A stretch of DNA of 5,086 nucleotides, taken from positions 1 to 5,086 of the forward strand of contig CAIFEU010000026.1 of NCBI GenBank assembly GCA_903789505.1, written 5' to 3'. Made by a program: the position numbers and the translations under genes. Under the pieces are notes generated by a model. The model worked only from the letters and a program-made list of their open reading frames with translations, was not told the DNA's origin and did not search any database. Positions within the stretch are counted from its first letter, which is position 1. Each line of letters begins with the position of its first letter. Source of the stretch: an uncultured Coriobacteriales bacterium. GTDB taxonomy: Bacteria; Actinomycetota; Coriobacteriia; Coriobacteriales; UMGS124. Shown piece by piece: positions 1 to 5,086 of this stretch.

Positions 1-869
1 CCCTCGAGCGTGAGGTCGGTCAGGTCGGCGAGCCCCTGATAGAACGCGTCCGCCTGCTGTTCGGCCCGGTCGTCACCCCCTTGTCCCGACCGTGCGCCGC
101 CCGCCCGAGCGGACGCGGCCCGCGAGAGCTTGTCCAGGTAGTGGTGGCTCCACGTGAGGAGGTGCTCTCCCAGGAACTGGTCGAGCAGTTCCGGGCGCTT
201 CTGGCACAGCATCGAGGCCTGCCCGAGCATCAGGCCGATGTGGTCCTCGGGCACTCGCTCCCCGATGTCCATCGCGATGCCGTGCGCGCGCATCCATGCG
301 CGCAGCGCGAGGGTGGAGAGCCCGAACGTCACGCCGTCGCGGTCGGTGTAGACCGAGCCCCACGGTGGCGCCTGCAGGCGGCCAGGGCCTTCCATCAACC
401 GCCGGTACGACTCGAGCAAGGGGGTCAGGCTCGCGTGGCGTGCCGGCTCGCCCCCGTCCCCCGCGCCGTCCCCTGCGGGCGGAACCTCCTCGTCCCGAGC
501 GACGGCCTCGTCCCGTGCCCCGCGCGCGAGCCTCTCGAGCGATTCGCGGGCGTGACCGACCGCATCCGACCCCGCGTCGCCGACGAACGGCCACTGTGCG
601 GCAGCGGCGTCGCAGTCCAGCTCGGCGAGTGCGCGAATCACGGGGACGCACTGCGGGTCGCATGGCTCCCGCAGGAAGAGCGTGCCGAGCGTGTCGCACG
701 CAAGACGCAGCCCGTCACGCTGTTCGTCGGTCCAGGGGTTGCCGTTCGCGCGCGGGGCGCCCCCGTCGCTTCTGCCGTCCCCGACTCTCGTGCCCTGCGG
801 CGGAATCGCCGCCCCGTTGCGCGCCTCGGGGTTCGTCCCCGTCTCGTCCGTTCCGTCCTTGCTCGCCAT
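1..869 (-). CDS. TorD/DmsD-family molybdoenzyme maturation chaperone (3' end outside window)
   Basis: The minus strand is open from an ATG at 869 to the left edge: 289 codons plus two bases, no stop, so the C-terminus is missing. TorD/DmsD/NarJ-type chaperones are cytoplasmic all-helical proteins that bind the Tat signal peptide or apoprotein of DMSO-reductase-type molybdoenzymes until the cofactor is loaded. The evidence is the family core: GPGRLQAPPWGSVYTDRDG at residues 161-179, then FGLSTLALRAW (182-192), the hallmark PEDHIGLML (207-215), LLDQFLGEHLLTWSHHYLDKL (first part 228-240) and FYQGLADLT (276-284). Features unusual for the family are a disordered N-terminal extension (about 1-44), an acidic Gly/Asp-rich insertion (about 118-146) and a low-complexity stretch near 250-272. 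Usual members are about 200 residues, so this one is long. The start is supported by a good ribosome binding site. It is divergent from the ABC exporter. Family assignment is firm; the client enzyme is not visible. Confidence 0.88.
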   Translation of the reverse strand, partial: MASKDGTDETGTNPEARNGAAIPPQGTRVGDGRSDGGAPRANGNPWTDEQRDGLRLACDTLGTLFLREPCDPQCVPVIRALAELDCDAAAAQWPFVGDAGSDAVGHARESLERLARGARDEAVARDEEVPPAGDGAGDGGEPARHASLTPLLESYRRLMEGPGRLQAPPWGSVYTDRDGVTFGLSTLALRAWMRAHGIAMDIGERVPEDHIGLMLGQASMLCQKRPELLDQFLGEHLLTWSHHYLDKLSRAASARAGGARSGQGGDDRAEQQADAFYQGLADLTDLTLE

Positions 870-877
870 GCCGATTT

Positions 878-884
878 CCTCCCC
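878..884 (-). promoter_or_regulatory. Ribosome binding site of the TorD-family gene
   Basis: On the minus strand GGGGAGG is followed by eight bases and then the ATG at 869-867. This is a near-ideal Shine-Dalgarno match and spacing, and it fixes the chaperone start. An ATG at 910 on the same strand is in a different frame. Confidence 0.7.
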
Positions 885-908
885 GCATTCGCCTTCGCGT
901 CGCGTCCC

Positions 909-939
909 ATGATGACCCTCTCGGGTGTGCGCGTGTCAC
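909..939 (-). promoter_or_regulatory. Possible promoter of the TorD-family gene
   Basis: Reading the minus strand, GTGACA (939-934, five of six matches to TTGACA) is followed after 19 bases by CATCAT (914-909, four of six to TATAAT). The -35 hexamer lies inside the inverted repeat at 931-953, so a protein bound there would cover it. Spacing is longer than ideal and the -10 is weak, so this is tentative. Confidence 0.2.
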
Positions 940-953
940 ACGCTCCGTGTGAC
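931..953. promoter_or_regulatory. Operator-like overlapping inverted repeats between the divergent genes
   Basis: Two perfect inverted repeats share a half-site. GCGTGT-C-ACACGC spans 931-943 with 6-bp arms about one central base. GTCACACG-CTC-CGTGTGAC spans 935-953 with 8-bp arms and a 3-base spacer. The element therefore offers three copies of a CGTGT(C/G)AC-type half-site: 932-939 forward, 935-942 reversed and 946-953 forward. It overlaps the -35 hexamer of the candidate exporter promoter (949-954) and lies upstream of the chaperone gene. A dimeric transcription factor bound here would be placed to repress the exporter and could affect both genes. No regulator gene is in the window, so the protein family cannot be named. 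Confidence 0.5.
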
Positions 954-978
954 TTTGTTCATGGCGCGGGTGTATGCT
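949..978 (+). promoter_or_regulatory. Candidate sigma-70 type promoter of the ABC exporter
   Basis: GTGACT (949-954, four of six to TTGACA) and TATGCT (973-978, four of six to TATAAT) are separated by 18 bases. The region around 954-985 is the most AT-rich part of the intergenic space, with an A-run at 980-984 near the expected transcription start. The -35 hexamer is embedded in the right arm of the inverted repeat at 935-953, the usual geometry of a repressible promoter. Transcript start near 984-986 is inferred. Confidence 0.4.
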
Positions 979-995
979 GAAAAATCGCTCTGTGT

Positions 996-1029
996 ACGGG
1001 CGCCCGTCGGGCGACGCTGCTGACGGGCG
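996..1029 (+). promoter_or_regulatory. GC-rich leader with alternative hairpins before the exporter
   Basis: Three pairings compete for the same bases: ACGGGC/GCCCGT (996-1007, a perfect 12-base palindrome), CGCCCG-T-CGGGCG (1001-1013), and the strongest, 1001-1010 with 1020-1029, a 10-bp stem containing one G-T pair closed by a 9-base loop. The last ends five bases before the ATG at 1035 and would hinder ribosome access there, while leaving the site at 1054-1059 free. It could be an attenuation or translation-control element, or simply a consequence of high GC content. Confidence 0.3.
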
Positions 1030-1034
1030 AGGCG

Positions 1035-4000
1035 ATGGCGTGGACTGACGACGAAGGGGCTTTACCGATGGCACAGCGCGCTGAAGGCGGGTCGGACGCG
1101 GGGAGAGGGCGGCGTCGCGCGCGGGGGCGGGGAGATCGGGACGGCGCGCCTTCGCGGAGGCGGGGCTCGGCCCCGGGCCCGCGCATATTGCGCTACTTTG
1201 GCGAGCAGTGGAGGATGCTCGTCGTCGTCACCGTCTCGGGACTCATCTACAACGTCGGACTGGTTGCGAGCCCCTGGTTCGAGGGACAGATCGCGCAGCG
1301 CCTCGCCGACATCCTCGCCGGCCTGAGCGCGCCCTCCAGCATGTGGCCGCTCGCGCTCGGCTACGTGCTCGTGGTCGCGTTCGTCCAGCTGATGCGGTTC
1401 GTCAAGCGACTGTCGGTGCGCAAGTTTTCCAACCGCGTGAACCTGAGGATGAAGGGCGAGCTGTATCACGGCCTGCTCGGCCGCTCCCTGGCGGACCTCT
1501 CGCGCGAGGGGACCGGCGCGCTGATGACCAAGGCGCTGTCCGACGTCGACGACTGCGTGGAGGGGATGCGCAAGTTCACGACCGAGCTGTTCGACACTGG
1601 CGTGGCGCTCGTGGCCTATGCCGTCATGCTGCTGGCGTACGACTGGCGTCTGGCGCTGATCGCGATGCTGTTTCCGCCCGTGTCCTACGTCTTGGCGTCA
1701 CGACTCAGGGGCGTCGTCTCGCGCGCGTCCCAGGCTGCCAAGGAGAGCATGGGGCGCATGAACGCCTCGACGTTGGACCGCCTGCAGGGCGCGCTCACCT
1801 ATCGCGTGTTCGGCCTCGAGGCGCGGCGCGACGCGTCGTACGAGGCGTCGCTGACCGACTACGAGCACACCGAGGGCAAGGCGAATGTGCTGCTCAACGC
1901 GCCGCGCCCGCTGTACTACGCGGTCTCGATGCTCGGAATCCTGTCGGTCATTGCCCTCGGGGCGCGCAACGTGCTCGGCGGAGGGTGGCAGGTGTGGGAC
2001 GTGGCGGCGTTCACGGCGTTCGTGTCCTGCTACACGCGCCTGACGACCAAGTCGTCCCATGCTGCCCGCCTGTTCAACGCCGTCCAGCGCGCCCGCGTGT
2101 CGTGGGAGCGCATCAAGCCGTACCTCGCCGACGTGCTCGCGTCGGAGGGACGGGGGCAGGCCGCCACGCCGGAGACTGGCCAGGGCGCGGAGGCCGCTCG
2201 GCTGGAGGTCCGCGACCTGTCGGTGGGCTTCGGGGGAGGCGAGCCGGTCGTCCGGGGAGTGTCGTTCGACCTGGAGCCGGGGCGCATCATCGGGGTCACG
2301 GGCGAGGTCGCGAGCGGCAAGTCGACGTTGGGGCGCGCGCTCATAGGCGAGCTGCCCTACGGCGGCAGCGCGACCTTTGGCGGGCGGGAGCTGCGCGAGC
2401 TCGCCGCGGGCAGCAGCGGTGTCGTCGCCTATCTGGGGCATGACCCCGAGCTCTTGGGGGCGTCGGTCGCGGACAACATTCGCCTGGGCGTCGAGGGCGA
2501 TGTCTGGCCCGTCCTGCGCATGGTCCGGCTCGACGAGGAGGTCAGGGCACTGCCGGACGGCGTCGACACGCTGATCGGAGAGGGGGGCGTCCGCCTTTCC
2601 GGGGGCCAGCGGGCACGGGTGGGCCTGGCGCGCGCGCTGTACCACAGGCGCCCGCTGATGGTGCTCGACGACCCGTTCTCGGCGGTGGACATGGAGACCG
2701 AGCGCCAGGTTATGGGCGAGCTGCGCGCCATGGCGCGGGAGACGGGAACCTGCGTCGTGCTCATATCGCATCGCCTCACGCAGTTCCCGGAGCTCGACGA
2801 GGTGCTCTACCTGCGGGACGGTCGCGGCGTGGTCGGGACGCACGGCGAGCTCGTGCGCACGTGCCCCGGTTACGCGGAGCTGTATCGCATCCAGACCGCC
2901 CGCGCGGGGGAGCGGGACCTCGACGTGCCGGGCGACCCCCTCGCCGCGGGCGCGGGGGATTCTGGCGATGGCATCGACGACCGCGCTGCGGCGTCCTCGG
3001 ACCCGGCGGCGACGTACGTGGGGCCGGACCGGGTGACGACGGGCGCGACACCCTCCGCCCGGTCGGGGGGGGGCGCCGCGGGCACCGGGGAGGGGACGCC
3101 TCCTGCGTCGCGTCCCGGAGATGCCGCGCGGCATCCCGTGGGTTCCGTCGTCCTGGGCGTGCTCAGGCGCAACCCCGCGCTCGACGTCGCACTCGTCGTG
3201 ACCGTCGCACTGTCGGTGGTCAGCGGCCTCTTGCCCCCGCTCGTGCTGGAGCGCGTGATCAACGACCTCACGGCGGGACAGTCGGGGCGCATCGTCGCCC
3301 TCGCAAGCGCCTACCTGGGGCTCGTCGTGCTCGCCAGCGTCGCGTCGGCGGGCAAGGAGACGGCCATCGTCGTGTTCGGCCAGCGGATCACCCACGCCAT
3401 GCGCTCGCGCATGGCGGGCAAGCTGGGGGCGCTCCCGGCGTCGTACTTCGTCGACTCGTCCTCGGGGGCCCTGACGTCGCGCTTCGTGAACGACGTCGAG
3501 ACGGTCGAGGCGATGTTCTCCTCGGGCGTCATCAGCATGGTCTCCGACGTGTGCAGTGTCGTCGGCGTCGTCATCGTGGTCTTCACGCGCAGCTTGGGGC
3601 TGGGCGTCATGCTGCTGGTCGTGATGCCGCTGCTGTTCGCGTTCACCCGCTTCACGCAGCGCCGCACGCTCGCCGCGCAGGTCGACAACCGCGTGGCCAC
3701 CGCCGACGCCAACCGCCAGATTCCCGAGACGGTGACATGCCTGCGCTCCGTGCACGTCTACGGGCGCGAGGCGTTCATGTGCGACCGCTACGACGGGGCG
3801 ATTCGCCGCGGCTTTGCCGCCATGGAGCGCTCCAACTTCTTCGATGCCGTGTACTCGCCGGTGATCATGACGATCAGCGCGCTGGTCGTGGGCGTCACGG
3901 TGACGCTGGCGGCCACGGGCGGCGCGGCCCAGGCGTTCTTCGGCATGTCGGTCGGCACGGCGGTCGCGATCGTGAGCTACGTGGGCAGGGCGTTCTCGCC

Positions 4001-4850
4001 CCTGGACAGCATCGGCATGGAGATCCAGAACATCCAGCAGGCGATCGCCGGGGCCCGGCGCATCGGGGAGTTCCTCCGCGAGCCGGAGATGCCCGCCCCT
4101 CAGCAGGCGGCGGGGCGCGCGGTCGAGCCCGACGCGTCTGCCGGCACCGACCTCGCCCGCGACGCCGAGGCACGTACCGGCGTCCCCGCCCCGCTTGGGG
4201 ACCCCGATGCGCCCGCGGTGGAGATGCGCGAGGTCACCTTCTCCTACGACGGGCGCGACCGCGTGCTCGACGGGTTCGACCTGCGCGTCGAGCGGGGGGA
4301 GCGCGTGACGATCGCCGGGCGCACCGGTGCCGGCAAGTCGACCATCATGAAGCTGATGCTGGGGCTGTACCTGCCGCAGGGCGGCACGGTGCGCGTGCTC
4401 GGCATGAGTCCCGACCTGGTGCCCGCCTACGCGCGCAGGCGCGTGTTCGGCTACGTGGAGCAGAGCTTCCGGATGGTCCCCGGCACGGTAGCCGACCAGG
4501 TCGCGATCTTTGACGACGCCGTGAGCGACCAGGACGTGCGCCGCGCCCTGGAGATGGTCGGGATGCTGGACGCCGTCGAGGCGCTGCCGGCGGGCGTCGA
4601 CGAGCCGTGCCGGCCCGAGACCTTCTCCCAGGGCCAGTTCCAGCTGCTCTCGATCGCGCGCGCCGTCGCCTGCGACCCCCAGGTGCTCATGCTCGACGAG
4701 ATTACCGCAAACCTCGACTCGGCGACCGAGGCCCAGGTCATGGCCGCCATCGATGCCGCTGCGCGCGGGCGCACGGTCATCTCGATCTCGCACCGGCTCT
4801 ACGAGAGCAGCGGGGGCAGGATCGTCCGCATCGGGGAGGACCGGGGCTAG
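1035..4850 (+). CDS. Fused full-length ABC exporter (TMD-NBD-TMD-NBD, 1271 aa)
   Basis: One chain carries both halves of a type IV (ABCB/MsbA-like) exporter, normally two proteins of about 580-620 residues in bacteria. It should sit in the cytoplasmic membrane and drive export with ATP. TMD1 has helices near 61-79, 103-120, 187-203, 205-221, 293-310 and 322-334. NBD1 (about 389-620) has Walker A GEVASGKST (423-431), H469 at the Q-loop position, LSGGQ (521-525), Walker B LMVLDD (541-546) and switch H579. A disordered linker spans 622-700. TMD2 has helices near 716-735, 752-771, 829-850, 855-871, 938-960 and 968-985. NBD2 (about 1061-1271) has Walker A GRTGAGKST (1095-1103), Q1143, signature FSQGQ (1197-1201), Walker B VLMLDE (1217-1222) and H1253. 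The degenerate changes fall in one composite ATP site, as in heterodimeric exporters. The longest frame is given; an in-frame ATG at 1068 (1260 aa) has a better-spaced Shine-Dalgarno site and may be the true start. Substrate (drug, peptide, lipid or other) is unknown. The long GC-rich frames on both strands here are shadows of this gene. Confidence 0.93.
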   Translation: MAWTDDEGALPMAQRAEGGSDAGRGRRRARGRGDRDGAPSRRRGSAPGPRILRYFGEQWRMLVVVTVSGLIYNVGLVASPWFEGQIAQRLADILAGLSAPSSMWPLALGYVLVVAFVQLMRFVKRLSVRKFSNRVNLRMKGELYHGLLGRSLADLSREGTGALMTKALSDVDDCVEGMRKFTTELFDTGVALVAYAVMLLAYDWRLALIAMLFPPVSYVLASRLRGVVSRASQAAKESMGRMNASTLDRLQGALTYRVFGLEARRDASYEASLTDYEHTEGKANVLLNAPRPLYYAVSMLGILSVIALGARNVLGGGWQVWDVAAFTAFVSCYTRLTTKSSHAARLFNAVQRARVSWERIKPYLADVLASEGRGQAATPETGQGAEAARLEVRDLSVGFGGGEPVVRGVSFDLEPGRIIGVTGEVASGKSTLGRALIGELPYGGSATFGGRELRELAAGSSGVVAYLGHDPELLGASVADNIRLGVEGDVWPVLRMVRLDEEVRALPDGVDTLIGEGGVRLSGGQRARVGLARALYHRRPLMVLDDPFSAVDMETERQVMGELRAMARETGTCVVLISHRLTQFPELDEVLYLRDGRGVVGTHGELVRTCPGYAELYRIQTARAGERDLDVPGDPLAAGAGDSGDGIDDRAAASSDPAATYVGPDRVTTGATPSARSGGGAAGTGEGTPPASRPGDAARHPVGSVVLGVLRRNPALDVALVVTVALSVVSGLLPPLVLERVINDLTAGQSGRIVALASAYLGLVVLASVASAGKETAIVVFGQRITHAMRSRMAGKLGALPASYFVDSSSGALTSRFVNDVETVEAMFSSGVISMVSDVCSVVGVVIVVFTRSLGLGVMLLVVMPLLFAFTRFTQRRTLAAQVDNRVATADANRQIPETVTCLRSVHVYGREAFMCDRYDGAIRRGFAAMERSNFFDAVYSPVIMTISALVVGVTVTLAATGGAAQAFFGMSVGTAVAIVSYVGRAFSPLDSIGMEIQNIQQAIAGARRIGEFLREPEMPAPQQAAGRAVEPDASAGTDLARDAEARTGVPAPLGDPDAPAVEMREVTFSYDGRDRVLDGFDLRVERGERVTIAGRTGAGKSTIMKLMLGLYLPQGGTVRVLGMSPDLVPAYARRRVFGYVEQSFRMVPGTVADQVAIFDDAVSDQDVRRALEMVGMLDAVEALPAGVDEPCRPETFSQGQFQLLSIARAVACDPQVLMLDEITANLDSATEAQVMAAIDAAARGRTVISISHRLYESSGGRIVRIGEDRG
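1054..1059 (+). promoter_or_regulatory. Ribosome binding site favouring an exporter start at 1068
   Basis: AAGGGG is followed by eight bases and an in-frame ATG at 1068, which would give a protein beginning MAQRAEGG. The upstream ATG at 1035 has only GAGG at 1029-1032, two bases away, too close for normal use and partly within a predicted stem. The first 50 residues are basic and low in complexity, so homology cannot decide between the two starts. Confidence 0.4.
3065..3073 (+). repeat. Homopolymer of nine G in the inter-half linker of the exporter
   Basis: Nine consecutive G residues encode part of Ser-Gly-Gly-Gly (residues 677-680) in the disordered linker between NBD1 and TMD2. The frame is intact across it in this sequence. 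Such tracts are prone to slipped-strand change and to sequencing error; a one-base change would separate the first half from the second. Confidence 0.75.
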
Positions 4851-4938
4851 GGGCCCAGGGGCCTATGGGGCTCGCCGGCTTGCGGCAACTGCGCCCGCAG
4901 ACGGGACAGGCGCGCCGCGCGCCCGCCGGGACGCACGT

Positions 4939-4963
4939 CGGGGGCAACCGTCGGGCGCCCCCG
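4939..4963. other. Stem-loop downstream of the exporter
   Basis: CGGGGGC (4939-4945) and GCCCCCG (4957-4963) form a perfect 7-bp stem with an 11-base loop, about 90 bases after the exporter stop. No T-run follows on either strand. It may contribute to 3' end stability or factor-dependent termination; chance pairing is quite possible at this GC content. Confidence 0.25.
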
Positions 4964-4975
4964 CGTCACGAAGAA

Positions 4976-5016
4976 GGGCGGCGCGGCAGGGGGGATTCGC
5001 CCTTGCCGCGCCCCCC
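4976..5016. terminator. Strong GC hairpin, probable terminator
   Basis: GGCGCGGCA (4980-4988) pairs perfectly with TGCCGCGCC (5004-5012). The stem extends inward through a G-T pair and three G-C pairs to a 7-base loop, and outward by three G-C pairs (4976-4978 with 5014-5016) after one C-C mismatch. On the plus strand it is followed by ATCGGG with no T-run. On the minus strand it is followed by TTCTTCGTG, a weak T-rich tail. It could end exporter transcription about 125-165 bases past the stop, or serve a minus-strand gene from the right, or both. Confidence 0.45.
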
Positions 5017-5056
5017 ATCGGGTCCGCACGCCAACCCGCTCGCGGCCCGGCGCGAA

Positions 5057-5086
5057 TTTACCAAACCCGCCAGCCCCGCCCATTAT
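5057..5086 (+). promoter_or_regulatory. Possible promoter reading out of the right edge
   Basis: TTTACC (5057-5062) and CATTAT (5081-5086) are separated by 18 bases; each matches four of six consensus positions. They lie after the hairpin at 4976-5016, and the bases around 5055-5065 are a small AT-rich island in very GC-rich DNA. The -10 ends exactly at the window edge, so the gene it might serve is not visible. Confidence 0.2.

Noticed and set aside
73..699. A 208-residue minus-strand frame in the left part of the window
   Set aside because: It is Arg-rich and out of frame with the TorD-family reading, which starts at 869 and runs off the left edge.
81..980. A 299-residue plus-strand frame over the chaperone gene
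   Set aside because: The minus strand of the same DNA encodes clear TorD-family motifs, including PEDHIGLML, with a good ribosome binding site. The plus frame has no recognisable motif and runs through the divergent promoter region.
2861..4513. A 550-residue plus-strand frame offset from the exporter
   Set aside because: It is Arg/Gly/Ala-rich, without domains, and lies wholly inside the exporter gene in another frame; it is a composition shadow.
1698..4793. A 1031-residue open frame on the minus strand opposite the exporter
   Set aside because: Its translation is dominated by Arg, His, Asp, Gly and Ala with no recognisable motif. It is the frame expected antisense to a gene with G/C at third positions, and the plus-strand product has every ABC motif.
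1035..4850. Fused CydDC (cytochrome bd assembly exporter)
   Set aside because: Actinobacterial fused CydDC has a similar length, and a chaperone neighbour made it tempting. I see no CydC/CydD-specific sequence features and no cydAB genes, whereas the NBD2 C-terminal segment RTVISISHRLYE resembles generic paired exporters. It cannot be excluded without a search.
4909..4923. GGCGCGC-C-GCGCGCC palindrome
   Set aside because: It is a perfect inverted repeat, but made only of alternating G and C in DNA of very high GC content; without conservation data it is not a supportable site.
4847..5083. A 78-residue minus-strand frame at the right end
   Set aside because: Its only start is at the edge, it has no visible ribosome binding site in the window, it covers strong hairpins and it overlaps the exporter stop; the translation has no recognisable features.

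Overview
The window is very GC-rich (roughly 70% by eye) with strong G/C bias at third codon positions. It holds two real genes, read divergently from a short control region. The left gene (minus strand, cut by the left window edge) encodes a TorD/DmsD-type chaperone for molybdopterin oxidoreductases. The right gene encodes a very large fused ABC exporter. GC content, a TorD-type chaperone and this exporter style together suggest an anaerobic or facultative high-GC actinobacterium. Coriobacteriia (Eggerthellales or an Olsenella-like lineage) is my best guess, but it rests on protein style only: no rRNA or other marker gene is present.

Layout. Positions 1-869 (minus): TorD-family chaperone, N-terminal 289 residues visible, no stop inside the window, with a good Shine-Dalgarno site at 878-884. 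Positions 870-1034: divergent intergenic region. It carries overlapping perfect inverted repeats (931-953) that overlap the -35 element of a plausible promoter (949-978) for the exporter. A GC-rich leader follows that can form mutually exclusive hairpins (996-1029). Positions 1035-4850 (plus): one 1271-residue polypeptide with the order TMD1-NBD1-linker-TMD2-NBD2, so a complete exporter in a single chain. Its two ATP sites are asymmetric: one looks degenerate and the other canonical. A run of nine G lies in the linker between the halves. Positions 4851-5086: noncoding tail with strong GC stem-loops and, at the extreme right edge, a possible promoter reading out of the window.

How the genes may relate. 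The chaperone would bind and proofread the signal peptide or apoprotein of a Tat-exported molybdoenzyme; that enzyme gene, if linked, should lie to the left of the window. The exporter's substrate cannot be read from its sequence. The two genes share a control region with a symmetric operator-like element, so co-regulation is possible but unproven. I see no tRNA, rRNA, CRISPR array, insertion sequence or attachment site. The most notable points are the fused degenerate/canonical exporter with an unusual Q-loop histidine, the nested operator, the leader hairpins and the G9 tract.
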